DNA from: Clostridiaceae bacterium
GTDB lineage: Bacteria; Bacillota; Clostridia; Acetivibrionales; DUMB01
Length of the DNA stretch: 64,000 bases
Direction: 5' to 3'
NCBI GenBank assembly: GCA_012840085.1
Contig: DUMB01000072.1
Coordinates: 1-64,000 of the forward strand
The notes beneath the pieces are model-generated. The model searched no databases. It saw only the letters and a program-made list of their open reading frames with translations, and was not told the origin of the DNA. The position numbers and the translations under genes were made by a program. This document shows, piece by piece, positions 54,451-63,560 of this stretch. Every line of letters starts with the position of its first letter. The first letter of the stretch is position 1.

Positions 54451-54620
54451 AAGGTAAATGGATACCTCCGGTTGAAAAGAAAGATCAATCCCAAACCCGA
54501 AGATGTAGAGAAAAGGCTTATTAAAGGAAATGTTGGGCTATCGAATAAATTGAATCTGCTCCAGCAAAGCAAGATAACGGCATCCGGTTATTTTATGCTT
54601 TTGTATTGCAGCTGCGCTCA

Positions 54621-55364
54621 TCAACGGTTGCGAAAAGCTCTGGGGGACATTCCTATTCGTGATTTGAAAAATTTACTAAAAGAATACAAATCTGAGAATC
54701 CGCAATTAATCGCGATTTGTGTAATACTCATATTAGAGTATCGCAGACATATTTGTGCAAGATCGAGTCTTGCCTGTTGTATAAAGGCATATGGACTTTG
54801 TCCGGTTTCTTTTTTGAATATGCGGATAAAATGGTCGGTAGACAGTCCGAATTCCTCTGCAAATTCGGATATGCTATAATCAACACCGGGGGTTTGTCTT
54901 ATTCTTTCACAAAGCAACTCAATTTTTTCACTATAGGGGGAATAAATATTTCCGTCATCGAGGGATTGATATTCCCGAAGGAGAGCATTCAGCCACAGAG
55001 AGGCTTCATCCTTACTTTTCTGCAAAGCTACTCGTACGCGTTCAAGTAGAGACAGTATAAAATTCATATGGACTACCTTCTTATGAAGTATAAATTGTGA
55101 GGTGTCTTCCGATTTGTCAGGTATAAAATCTACATATTGGACATGTAATGGATTTTCATCATCCTGAACTCCAACAAGAGGCTTGTTATAGTTCAGATAA
55201 AAAATATCACCACGACAAAGCATAAAGGATTTATCGCCAACTTTTAGTGTGCCTTTTCCTCCACATATGCACCACAATGTATGTGCGGGATGCATATTTT
55301 CTTCAACACTCCAGCGCCATCCCTTAACACAATGACGGCCGTATACTATATTTGTAAAATTCAT
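54621..55364 (-). CDS. AraC-family transcriptional regulator
   Basis: 247 residues; AGAGAGG precedes the start. N-terminal cupin (VKGWRWSVEENMHPAHTLW, GDIFYLNYNKPL), then a C-terminal AraC domain (about 150-247: EFAEEFGLSTDHFIRIFKKE then TGQSPYAF, and INCGFSDLYSFSKFFKSRIG). Divergent from the cupin/dehydrogenase pair, with 113 bases between, and probably its regulator. Confidence 0.93.
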   Translation of the reverse strand: MNFTNIVYGRHCVKGWRWSVEENMHPAHTLWCICGGKGTLKVGDKSFMLCRGDIFYLNYNKPLVGVQDDENPLHVQYVDFIPDKSEDTSQFILHKKVVHMNFILSLLERVRVALQKSKDEASLWLNALLREYQSLDDGNIYSPYSEKIELLCERIRQTPGVDYSISEFAEEFGLSTDHFIRIFKKETGQSPYAFIQQARLDLAQICLRYSNMSITQIAINCGFSDLYSFSKFFKSRIGMSPRAFRNR

Positions 55365-55477
55365 TCATACACCTCTCTGAATATCGATTTTTGACAAGTT
55401 ATTATCTGATAATACCATTGTTATGCAAAGGCGTCAACGTTATACTGAAATCAAAAATGAAAGGAAGTTTTATTCAT

Positions 55478-55846
55478 ATGAAAACTACTGAATTTATTCC
55501 AGCGCACGCACCGGTAATCATTGAGGGATGCCACGGCGGGGTTGGTCCATTTAGCTTTAACGATGTCTTAAAGGGGATGGATCCGGATGGTTATCAGTGT
55601 ATAAAATTCATACATAACAATCATATCCCTCCAAAAACAACATTCGGTATTCATCAACATCATGGAAAAAAATTTGAGGAGTGGTATTATTGTCTTGAGG
55701 GAAGTGGAATCGTACATCTGGACGGCAAGGATTACGTAATGAATCCCGGTGATATAGCAGTATGCCGTGGTGGAGGAGTTCATGGTTTAACAAACAATTC
55801 TGACAGTGATTTACACATTATTGTTATTTGCGCGGAAGCAGAATGA
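55478..55846 (+). CDS. Single-domain cupin protein
   Basis: 122 residues from ATG 55478, behind AAAGGAAG. Cupin motif 1 HQHHGKKFEEWYYCLEGSG with His-x-His ... Glu ligands, and motif 2 MNPGDIAVCRGGGVHG with the final His. One beta-barrel binding a metal ion. It ends 11 bases before the dehydrogenase gene, and the two are coexpressed; probably an isomerase or sugar-acid binding protein for the same pathway. Confidence 0.88.
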   Translation: MKTTEFIPAHAPVIIEGCHGGVGPFSFNDVLKGMDPDGYQCIKFIHNNHIPPKTTFGIHQHHGKKFEEWYYCLEGSGIVHLDGKDYVMNPGDIAVCRGGGVHGLTNNSDSDLHIIVICAEAE

Positions 55847-55857
55847 GAGGTTTAAAA

Positions 55858-56907
55858 ATGAATACATTAAAAATAGGAGTTGTGGGGCTTACAGTCGGAA
55901 ATGAGCATATAAAATCATATATGAATGCCTCCTATGACATTGAAATTTTCATATGCGATATAGACAAAGATCGATTAAATACAATCGGTACCCAACATCA
56001 AATACCGGTAGAAAACCGTTTTTGTGATTTTGACGAAATGCTTTCATCTGTGAAACTTGATGCCGTGAGCATATGTGTGCCGAATTTTCTCCATAAGCCC
56101 TTTACGATTAAAGCGCTTGAGGCAGGAGCTCATGTGCTGTGTGAAAAGCCGATGTCAGTCAATGCAACTGATGCTTTACTAATGAAAGAAGCGGCTGACC
56201 GTACTGGTAAGAAACTGATGATTAACTATAATCAGCGCTTTACAAAAAATTGCCGAATAGCTCAGAAATTGATTTCGGAAGGTGCACTGGGTGATATCTA
56301 TTTTGTCCGTACAGTATGGCATAGACGAAGAGGTGTGCCCTGGTGGTATCCGCTTTCTGAGGCAGATAAAACCTGTGGAGGCGGGCCACTTATTGACCTA
56401 GGCTGCCATGTACTCGATCGGGCACTTTGGATGTGCGGCTTTCCGCAACCAAAATGGATACTTGCGAATACTTTCTGCGCTGTTGTCGGCGACGAAGCAA
56501 AGCAGCGGGGAATTGATAACTTCAGTGTGGAAGATATGGGAGTCGCCATGCTGGCTATGGAAAACGGAATGATGCTGGAACTCGAAGCATCATGGGCATC
56601 GAACCGTGAATCGGAATTGGTAAAAACACGTATTTACGGAACAAAGGGTGGTCTTGTAATTGCCAGTGATTTTGCTAGTGATAACAGGAGTATTAACAGC
56701 CTCTTTATTGAAAAGAATGGAACACTGGAAGATGTACCATTCTCGGATTTCGAGGACGAAGATACAGGTGATATACGAATTTCCTTTATTGAGTCCATCC
56801 TGAATGATACCCAGCCGGTTTGCACGGCAGAACAAGGGCTGACCGTAGCGCGTATTATTGACAAGATATATCTTTCGGCTAAGCAAAAAACACCTGTGGA
56901 GTATTAG
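55858..56907 (+). CDS. Gfo/Idh/MocA-family oxidoreductase
   Basis: 349 residues from ATG 55858, with AGAGG 6 bases upstream. Rossmann start KIGVVGLTVGNEH, strand-end SICVPNFLHKP, catalytic Lys in HVLCEKPMSVNA (about 96) and the C-terminal GGGPLIDLGCHVLDRALWM containing the Asp and His. NAD(P)-dependent dehydrogenase acting on a sugar, inositol or sugar acid. Paired with the cupin and controlled by the AraC regulator. Confidence 0.93.
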   Translation: MNTLKIGVVGLTVGNEHIKSYMNASYDIEIFICDIDKDRLNTIGTQHQIPVENRFCDFDEMLSSVKLDAVSICVPNFLHKPFTIKALEAGAHVLCEKPMSVNATDALLMKEAADRTGKKLMINYNQRFTKNCRIAQKLISEGALGDIYFVRTVWHRRRGVPWWYPLSEADKTCGGGPLIDLGCHVLDRALWMCGFPQPKWILANTFCAVVGDEAKQRGIDNFSVEDMGVAMLAMENGMMLELEASWASNRESELVKTRIYGTKGGLVIASDFASDNRSINSLFIEKNGTLEDVPFSDFEDEDTGDIRISFIESILNDTQPVCTAEQGLTVARIIDKIYLSAKQKTPVEY

Positions 56908-56924
56908 GATTTCTCTTGTCAGTG

Positions 56925-57265
56925 ACATCCTCTCCCCGATAAATTGAGGAGCTTCCATGTGGAAGTTCGGGGGTTACTATAATAAAAACCATGGGTAGTG
57001 CCATTCTACCCATGTGAGCTTATACCCCATGGGCACTTGCTCTATCAGCTCATACAGTTTTTGCATATGAATTTATCTTTTTTCTGTTCTCTTTTTTGTG
57101 TGTCCACATATAAAGCATCACTGGCTTGTATATTTTGCATCGGCCATTACTACGGGTATCCCGTACCTTGTCGCTTTTTGTTTTATGCATTCCTGCGACT
57201 GATGGAATGACCAGGAATGTATTGCCTTGTCTGAATGCTGATACTGACATTGAAGTTCTCCTCAT
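56925..57265 (-). mobile_element. Insertion-sequence remnant with end hairpin
   Basis: GACATCCTCTCCCCGA ... TTCGGGGG at about 56926-56974 is a nested hairpin like the ends of IS200/IS605-type elements. Next to it the minus strand codes, in two frames, for GNTFLVIPSVAGMHKTKSDK then VRDTRSNGRCKIYKPVM and, after a shift, GYKLTWVEWHYPWF. Such a protein piece often sits beside those ends. Decayed, no start. Confidence 0.55.
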
Positions 57266-57397
57266 TCCAACCTAGTGTATCTGACATTATTTATATTGGT
57301 GAGTGGAAGAAGCAGACATCAATTCAATCAACCCGGCCCACGTTGAGACGGTAGAAAGCATTCTAAAACCAAATCCCAAAAATTATTATTAAATCTA

Positions 57398-57441
57398 TTG
57401 ACAAACAAGATTTGGCATGATAGAATTCTAACGAACGTTAG
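57398..57441 (+). promoter_or_regulatory. Promoter and operator of the TetR gene
   Basis: TTGACA (57398-57403), exactly 17 bases, TAGAAT (57421-57426), then the inverted repeat CTAACG-AA-CGTTAG at 57428-57441 over the start point. The same core TAACGAACGTTA stands before the next operon (58194-58205). Confidence 0.85.
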
Positions 57442-57456
57442 ATAAAGGAGGGGCCT

Positions 57457-58032
57457 ATGACAGATAGAGACTTACGTGATCGAATAAAAGAAGTAGCAGT
57501 TAAGCAATTCAATGCTAACGGTTATCATGGAACAACAATACGTAATATTGCGAAGGATGTGAATTGCTCTCTGCCCATGATCTATTATTATTACAATAAT
57601 AAAAAAGAGCTGTTCGATGAGATAATTAAAAAGGATTTTTTTAGTCTCATAAAAAAGCAGGCATCTCAATTGAAAAATGAAAATATTATTGATTTTTACA
57701 CTAAGTTCATTTATAACTTAAATGCCCTAAGCGACTATGACAAACTGGTATATCGTCTTGGAATCAAAGTTTACATGTCGTTCGACGGAGACGAGGAATT
57801 GATGAGTCTTATGGATGAGTGGGAAAAAAATATATTGCCAAGGCATCGTGAGATTCTCAAACCCTATACGAAGAACATGAATAATGAAAAAGCGATAGTA
57901 AGAACATTGGTACATTTATTAGAGACACTGATAGTAAATATCGTCGTGAAAAACCGATATTTAACTGAGGATGAAATCAGAGAAGAGATTTCCATCGTTT
58001 TACAGGGCTGCATAACGAAAGAAGATGGTTAA
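57457..58032 (+). CDS. TetR-family transcriptional repressor
   Basis: 191 residues; RBS AAAGGAGG. N-terminal helix-turn-helix FNANGYHGTTIRNIAKDVNC then SLPMIYYYYNNKKELFDEI (about 18-58), then a helical ligand-binding domain. It sits directly behind an inverted-repeat operator and is followed by a second copy, so it very likely represses itself and the Cys-rich/CPBP gene pair. Confidence 0.95.
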   Translation: MTDRDLRDRIKEVAVKQFNANGYHGTTIRNIAKDVNCSLPMIYYYYNNKKELFDEIIKKDFFSLIKKQASQLKNENIIDFYTKFIYNLNALSDYDKLVYRLGIKVYMSFDGDEELMSLMDEWEKNILPRHREILKPYTKNMNNEKAIVRTLVHLLETLIVNIVVKNRYLTEDEIREEISIVLQGCITKEDG

Positions 58033-58192
58033 TTCCAAACTATGCTTAATGCTTATACCATATGAGAAAAGAAAACATAGCTTGCTGCAAATTGTTGCAG
58101 CTGGGGGTTTTGATTCACTGCCTGTTATGGGAATCAGATACCATCCATATTATAGATGAATACATTAATAATTCTTCATTTATATGCTTAAC

Positions 58193-58206
58193 CTAACGAA
58201 CGTTAA
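58193..58206 (+). promoter_or_regulatory. Second TetR operator
   Basis: CTAACGAACGTTA repeats the operator found over the TetR promoter, 30 bases before the next gene and 17 bases before its AAAGGGGAG ribosome site. Confidence 0.8.
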
Positions 58207-58235
58207 AATAAATTATTAATAAAGGGGAGATCATA

Positions 58236-58733
58236 ATGGAAATTGAAAAAAGGCTTGCATTTTTGCAAAATACTTATGCGGTATCTATCGCAGAGACTGT
58301 AAACACATATGAGAAATTAAAGGTATTAAATGCGGTTGTTGAAAAAAGGAAAGAAAGACAAACACAGACGGCTCTCTATCTGAATCAGCAGTTGGACATT
58401 AATAGCGTTGAAGACATCTTTCATACCCTTTCTGAAATCTATGGTTGTGCAAACTGGGCAGTGAAGAAAATTGAGGACGGGTATGTTGCTGCGGCAACAT
58501 CATGTAAACTTTGCACGCTTTCGAAGAAGATGGGCGGAGCAAATCCATGCAATGGCTGGTGCCTTGACCCAATGATTGCCATGATTACTGCCGCGGGCGG
58601 AATCGATGCAGAAAATATAGCTGTTGAAAGTACGTTGATGAATGGAGATTGCTGTAAGATATTTATTCATATTCATGAAGAACAAAATAATGCTTCCCAA
58701 AATCCATTTGTAAATGAAAGTAAAGGAAGGTGA
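58236..58733 (+). CDS. Cys-rich protein, ATC-hydrolase-like
   Basis: 165 residues; AAAGGGG upstream. A helical first half (about 1-60) is followed by a Cys-rich second half with TSCKLCTLSKKMGGANPCNG, WCLDP and ESTLMNGDCCKIFI, seven cysteines in total including YGCAN. The closing T-x-x-x-G-D-x-C pattern resembles the L-2-amino-thiazoline-4-carboxylate hydrolase-like family, but no full match can be claimed. It is under the TetR operator and precedes a CPBP protease by 8 bases. Confidence 0.6.
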   Translation: MEIEKRLAFLQNTYAVSIAETVNTYEKLKVLNAVVEKRKERQTQTALYLNQQLDINSVEDIFHTLSEIYGCANWAVKKIEDGYVAAATSCKLCTLSKKMGGANPCNGWCLDPMIAMITAAGGIDAENIAVESTLMNGDCCKIFIHIHEEQNNASQNPFVNESKGR

Positions 58734-58741
58734 ATAAATGA

Positions 58742-59485
58742 ATGTTTATCTATATGAAAATTGGCCGGAAAAAGGTATTATTATCAGGAGCCGTTATTTT
58801 GCTGTTGCTCATTTTTCAGAAAGTGTTGGGCTTTGCGGGAAGTGACATTGCCGATATGTTTTCATTCGAAAAAATTGACCCCTATAAAGCCTTTGCCTGG
58901 AATTTTGTTCATCATATAACCATATTGCTCCTTGCGCTTTTTGCAATTCTGATACTAAATAAGCTATTCAAATTAAATTTCGGTTTTGGCCTTGGTGACA
59001 GTAAAACAGGAACCAAATTTGTTGCTATATACACTGCTATTTTTGCAGGGGTCACACTTGTTGTTCATGTACTTATGATGGTAAACAACTCATTACCAGT
59101 ATATGCCTTCCCCCTTAACAAAAGAAATATCATCGGTACCCTCTGCTTTCAATTGTTTTTAAGCGGACCGGCTGAAGAGGTACTATATCGGGCGTTACCG
59201 ATTGCAACCCTTGTGCAGGTGTTTGGTAAAAATATAGAAGTTAAGTGGGGTATTACATTAGAATCAATTATCGCTTCTTTCTTGTTTGCGATTGCCCATA
59301 TAAAATGGTCATTATTCCCGTTTGCAATTGAAGCGGATTATTCTCAATTTTTATATGCATTTGCGCAAGGAATTATTTCCGGTAAAGCTTACCAGGATAG
59401 CAGAAGCGTCATATATCCAATGTTCATGCACAGTATCAGCAATGTACTAATGGTTGGAACCGGGTATTTATTTCTCTTACTATAG
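58742..59485 (+). CDS. CPBP-family intramembrane metalloprotease (second copy)
   Basis: 247 residues. EEVLYR (Glu-Glu), FAIAHIKW (His) and HSISNVLMVG (His) stand at the same places as in the gene at 15016, and the two proteins are obviously paralogous over their full length (both have FGFxxG, YxFPLNxxNxxGTL, SGKAYQ). Multiple membrane helices. Part of the TetR-controlled pair; may process or give immunity to a peptide. Confidence 0.93.
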   Translation: MFIYMKIGRKKVLLSGAVILLLLIFQKVLGFAGSDIADMFSFEKIDPYKAFAWNFVHHITILLLALFAILILNKLFKLNFGFGLGDSKTGTKFVAIYTAIFAGVTLVVHVLMMVNNSLPVYAFPLNKRNIIGTLCFQLFLSGPAEEVLYRALPIATLVQVFGKNIEVKWGITLESIIASFLFAIAHIKWSLFPFAIEADYSQFLYAFAQGIISGKAYQDSRSVIYPMFMHSISNVLMVGTGYLFLLL

Positions 59486-59656
59486 GTTAGTGTATTATTG
59501 CTGAATTGCGGATTCCGGCGCAGGTATATCATTGAACCGGTACCGGCCTTTATACTCCGATAGCTTTTCCTGTGTACGTATAATGTATTTTACTGTGGAA
59601 AAATTGATATGTTATCATCTGTATATAGGGCAAAAAAAGATTGTGGATGTTTCTGT

Positions 59657-61048
59657 TTACATCTTTTTAATAATATCAGACAATAGTGCAACACCGTTTC
59701 TGATTACATCAGGTTCCAGATGTCCATATCCAATAAGTAACTTACTTTGGTGCCGGCCTTTCTCTATACAATGGCTTTCTACCAGAGTAATATATAACCC
59801 GTTTTCAAGGCAGCTTTTTTTAAAAGCCTCATCGAATAGCTTTCCGGGAAAATCGATAGCGACATGCAATCCAGCAGAATCTCCATAAGCAATCCACTCG
59901 CTGCCAAAGGCTTCTTTCAGCGACTCTAACAACACCTTTCGGCGCTGGCTATAAATTTTACGCATCTTTTGGACATGCCTGTCAAGCTTACGTGTCCTTA
60001 AAAACTCTGCCAAGGCAACCTGCTCAATGGATGGATTTTGTACATCAGTATGAGTACGCAGATCACACCAGCGTGCCTGAAGCGTGTAGGGCAAAATTAC
60101 ATAGCCTATCCTCAGTGCGGGAAAAACTGCTTTACTGAAGGTGCCAACATAAATCACACGTTGAGGGTCCATAGTGTAAAGCGGAGCAATGGGTTTGCCA
60201 CTATATCGGAACTCGCTGTCATAATCGTCTTCAATAATATAAAGATCATTTTCTCTGGCAAAGCGAATAAGCGCGGCACGGCGTGATGCGGGAAGAATTC
60301 CTCCTAAGGGAAACTGATGAGATGGTGTAACATATATCGGTCCTGTACTTTGGCACTTTGAAAGGTAATCTGTCTGCATCCCCTCGGTATCCACCGGTAT
60401 GGGAACAATGGAGTAACCTTTGTTTATGAATGTACCAAGCATACCGATATGACATGGATCCTCTATCAATAATTTTTGGCTATTTCTACACAGCATATCA
60501 GCAATAAGATGCAGCCCGTGGGTTGCACCTGCAGTTATAAAGATATCGTCAGAGGAAACCTTAAGACCCCGGCTCCTGAACAACCAAGCCGCAATTTCCC
60601 TTCGAAGTTCAGGTAATCCCTGTGGTCCACAATAATTAAAAGCTTCAAGAGGCAGCTCCTCGGAAGCTTTATGTAGCAGTTGCCGCCAAAGGAACCTGGG
60701 GAATTGGTTTAGGTCGGGACTGCCCGTCCGAAAGCTTACTGAAATTGACTGGACTGCATTGTTTGCTACTTTAGGAGATAATGGCGGTTCAACTGATTCG
60801 ATGCATAAACCGTCCGAAACCCGTGTGTGGGCTCCCTGACGGCTTATTAAGAAGCCCTCTGCAATCAGTAAGTTATAAGCCTCGCAAACTGTATTTCGGG
60901 AAACATTCAGCTCTCTTGCTAATTCCCGTGTGGACGGCAGAGCTTCCCCTGCCTTCAGTTTCCCAGATAGCATCAGATCCTTTAAGGCCTGATAAATTTG
61001 ACGCCATAACTTTAATTCGCTTTTTCGTTTTAATTCAATTCCTAACAT
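59657..61048 (-). CDS. MocR/GabR-type regulator (GntR fused to aminotransferase-like domain)
   Basis: 463 residues from ATG 61048, chosen because GGAGGC lies just upstream; a longer reading enters the control region. GntR winged helix (about 13-80: LPSTRELARELNVSRNTVCE) joined to a fold-type I PLP domain with IIEDDYDSEFRY and the PLP-binding Lys306 in GTFSKAVFPALRIGY. It senses an amino compound through PLP and controls the divergent exporter operon. Confidence 0.95.
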   Translation of the reverse strand: MLGIELKRKSELKLWRQIYQALKDLMLSGKLKAGEALPSTRELARELNVSRNTVCEAYNLLIAEGFLISRQGAHTRVSDGLCIESVEPPLSPKVANNAVQSISVSFRTGSPDLNQFPRFLWRQLLHKASEELPLEAFNYCGPQGLPELRREIAAWLFRSRGLKVSSDDIFITAGATHGLHLIADMLCRNSQKLLIEDPCHIGMLGTFINKGYSIVPIPVDTEGMQTDYLSKCQSTGPIYVTPSHQFPLGGILPASRRAALIRFARENDLYIIEDDYDSEFRYSGKPIAPLYTMDPQRVIYVGTFSKAVFPALRIGYVILPYTLQARWCDLRTHTDVQNPSIEQVALAEFLRTRKLDRHVQKMRKIYSQRRKVLLESLKEAFGSEWIAYGDSAGLHVAIDFPGKLFDEAFKKSCLENGLYITLVESHCIEKGRHQSKLLIGYGHLEPDVIRNGVALLSDIIKKM

Positions 61049-61057
61049 TATGCCTCC

Positions 61058-61124
61058 AACTGGCACTATAAAATCTGCGTTAAACTGGCTCTTTACAGAA
61101 CCAGTGGTACAAGTAAAATTATAC
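61058..61124 (+). promoter_or_regulatory. MocR-EamA control region with half-site repeats
   Basis: AACTGGC at 61058-61064 and 61083-61089 are direct repeats, and AACCAGT at 61099-61105 is inverted (ACTGG ... CCAGT). Two direct and one inverted half-sites are typical of MocR-type operators. AT-rich promoter-like text (TTTACA, TTATAC) overlaps them. Confidence 0.6.
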
Positions 61125-61167
61125 CATAAGGCAATAGAAATGCAACAAACTTCGGAGGGCAATTAGA

Positions 61168-62139
61168 ATGAATCAATTGAGTGGGAAATTATATTTGATT
61201 TGCGCTTTTTCACTGGCGGGAACCAGTGTTATATCGGCCAAGTTTGTTACTGGAAAGCTCGGGACCTTTACCATCACGGCAGTTAGCCTGTTTTTTGCGT
61301 TCGTATTTTTGGTCCTGTTATGCGGAAAACAGCTTGTCCGATACATTCAGCTGATATCGTTTCGCAATTTTCTTTATTTATCACTTCAGGCCTTTTGCGG
61401 TATTTTTCTGTCTCGTATGTTTTTACTAAGCGGCCTTCATTATACCAGCGCCGGAGAAGCAGGCATATTCACTGGCGCGACCCCAGCTATAACTGCGTTT
61501 CTCGCTATGGTCGTATTAAAGGAGCCATTAGGGGGCAAAAAGCTTGCCGGAATACTGTGCACTGTGGGAGGCATTCTGATTATTCAGGGAGTGTTAGTCC
61601 CAGGGAATAATTTATCTTTGAAACATATCGGCGGGAATATTCTCGTGTTATGCGCGGCGGCATGTGAGTCCACCTTTAGCACATTGTCGCGTATTTTTGC
61701 TGCTAATGCTGCGGCAGACAATAAAGAGCCTCCAAGTCCTGCTGTGCAAACCGCAATTGTATCGGTAATTGCTATGATTCTATGCTTGATTCCTGCAACA
61801 TTTGAGCATCCCTTGAAGAAACTATCAGGTATTGGTATATCAGGCTGGATGGCTCTTCTTTGGTACGGTGTGTTTGTTACGGCCTTGGCATTTATTTGCT
61901 GGTACTCGGGAATAAAACAGTGCGGCGCGTTCACAGCCGCGGCTTTTTCAGGCATTATGCCGTTTACCTCCATGCTTTTATCGACTGTAATATTAGGTGA
62001 AAGCACCGATTACCGGCAGTGGTTGGGTGGTTTTCTTGTAATCATTGGCATGATTCTTATCGGGACCGAAAGTATGGATGCTACTTCTGTAAAATCTAAG
62101 AACATAAAAATATTGGGAAAGGAATGGATAGAGGAATAA
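61168..62139 (+). CDS. EamA-family (DMT) transporter
   Basis: 323 residues, ten predicted helices in two EamA repeats. First repeat GTSVISAKFVTGKLGTFTI, end of repeat AGIFTGATPAITAFLAMVVL then KEPLG; second repeat ending GIMPFTSMLLSTVILGES. Members export amino acids or other small metabolites. Controlled by the divergent MocR; its TAA overlaps the ATG of the next gene. Confidence 0.93.
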   Translation: MNQLSGKLYLICAFSLAGTSVISAKFVTGKLGTFTITAVSLFFAFVFLVLLCGKQLVRYIQLISFRNFLYLSLQAFCGIFLSRMFLLSGLHYTSAGEAGIFTGATPAITAFLAMVVLKEPLGGKKLAGILCTVGGILIIQGVLVPGNNLSLKHIGGNILVLCAAACESTFSTLSRIFAANAAADNKEPPSPAVQTAIVSVIAMILCLIPATFEHPLKKLSGIGISGWMALLWYGVFVTALAFICWYSGIKQCGAFTAAAFSGIMPFTSMLLSTVILGESTDYRQWLGGFLVIIGMILIGTESMDATSVKSKNIKILGKEWIEE

Positions 62140-62807
62140 TGGATATTTTTATAAATGAAGCAGGAGAGACTGAAAAGTGCTCTATCGGAATTCTAGTTAT
62201 GGAGAACGTAAACAATGAATCTTCTGAAGATAAGCTAATGTATGTAAGACAGGAACTTGAAGATACGATCAGATCAAAATATGGTCAGGCAACACGTGGG
62301 GATCTGAAAATGCTCCATCCCATAGACGCTTTTGTCTCATACTATAAGAAATTCGGATATACTTATCATGTGCTGCTTCAGCTTGAATCGTTTATAAAGG
62401 GTAAACCAATACTTGGCAGATTACCTTTGGTTGAAGCGATGTTTATCGCAGAGCTAAAAAATATGCTTCTGACAGCCGGCCACGACTTCGATAAAATAAA
62501 AGCACCGTTGAGCTTGAGGGTCTCAACTGGCAACGAAAGATATACCACTATAAATGGGAAAGATGTAACAACCATATCAGGAGATTTCATGATTGCGGAT
62601 CAGGAGAATGTTATATCAAGTATCCTTCGAGGCCAAGACCTGCGAACTGCCATAACTAAGGATACAACACGTGTTATTTATACGGTATATGCCCCTTTTG
62701 GCGTAGAAGAACAATTAGTGCGAGAACATTTGAGAGAAATTGAAGCTTATGTCCGAATATTTTCGCCAAAATCTAACACTTGTTTATGTCAGATTTTTAA
62801 GGAATGA
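62139..62807 (+). CDS. B3/B4-domain protein (tRNA-editing-like fold)
   Basis: 222 residues from ATG 62139 in a TAATG overlap with the exporter stop; AGAGGA sits just before it. The order HPIDAFVSYYKKFGYTYHVL, PLVEAMFIAELKNMLLTAGHD then FDKI, and RTAITKDTTRVIYTVYAPFG follows the B3/B4 domain of the PheRS beta chain, seen in free-standing form in many bacteria. A role in checking mischarged tRNA or binding a free amino acid is plausible; coupling to an exporter suggests joint handling of one amino acid. Confidence 0.8.
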   Translation: MDIFINEAGETEKCSIGILVMENVNNESSEDKLMYVRQELEDTIRSKYGQATRGDLKMLHPIDAFVSYYKKFGYTYHVLLQLESFIKGKPILGRLPLVEAMFIAELKNMLLTAGHDFDKIKAPLSLRVSTGNERYTTINGKDVTTISGDFMIADQENVISSILRGQDLRTAITKDTTRVIYTVYAPFGVEEQLVREHLREIEAYVRIFSPKSNTCLCQIFKE

Positions 62808-63203
62808 GATAAAAATATAAATGTGAAATTCAGTAGAGTTAATCCCATTTATCAGTTTTCGGCTAAATAAATTGAAAATAGAATTGATGAAACAGATTCA
62901 AACACACATGGGGACGGTGTCGATACCGTCATCCAATGGCTGATAAGCTACGATGAATTGGGATTGCAGTCTCAAATTAACAAAAAAAGGTCCGCTGGTT
63001 AGACAAGTTAGTGGACGAACTGGCAAAAGATATGCTGATGGAGAAGGTGTTGAAGTGGTTACTCTGCTTACAAGGAGCTACACTACGCAGTAAGCAGTTA
63101 GTACAACTCCTGCAAGGATTGCCCAAGAAGGCGAGCACTCAGTGCGAAGCCTGATTGGTTATAGTAACTGATGGGACTTTTGATCATAGGGGAAAGCCAT
63201 CAA
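62808..63203. other. Gene-poor stretch with decayed coding text
   Basis: No intact gene. A 43-codon open piece (LVRQVSGRTGKRYADGEGVE, about 62996-63092) without start and no family that I recognise. Confidence 0.35.
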
Positions 63204-63560
63204 AACATCCTTTTGCCTGTTCTTCTGGATGGAAAAAGCATAAAGGATTATAAAAAGCAGCTAAATGAGATTTTAGAGATTGTATGCCTTACCGATAGAA
63301 GGAAACACACCCCGTGAGAATTGTCCGGTGGCCAATAGCAGCGTGTGGCCATTGCCAGGGCGCTTATAAACAGCCCTGAAATTATTTTCGCGGATGAGCC
63401 AACCGGAAATTTGGACAGCAAGACTGGTACTGAAATCATGAAGCTTTTGCAGGAGATCAATAGGGAAAGCAATAAAACAATCATAATGGTAACGCACTCT
63501 TCCGATGCTGCAGAGTACAGCAGCTGCATTATCAACGTTAAGGATGGAGCGATCGCTTAA
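63204..63560 (+). pseudogene. ABC-transporter ATPase (LolD/MacB type), truncated
   Basis: One frame reads NILLPVLLDGKSIKDYKKQL, then ELSGGQ, stop, [17 protein letters not shown], then [13 protein letters not shown] and [13 protein letters not shown] to TAA 63560. The Walker A part is missing. Stop codons at TGA before ELSGGQ and TAG (from CAG) inside GGQQQR break it. It matches the bacitracin/lipoprotein-export ATPase family. Confidence 0.92.

Noticed and set aside
54472-54879. A 135-residue plus-strand gene
   Set aside because: Most of it lies antisense over a clear AraC regulator; no ribosome site precedes it.
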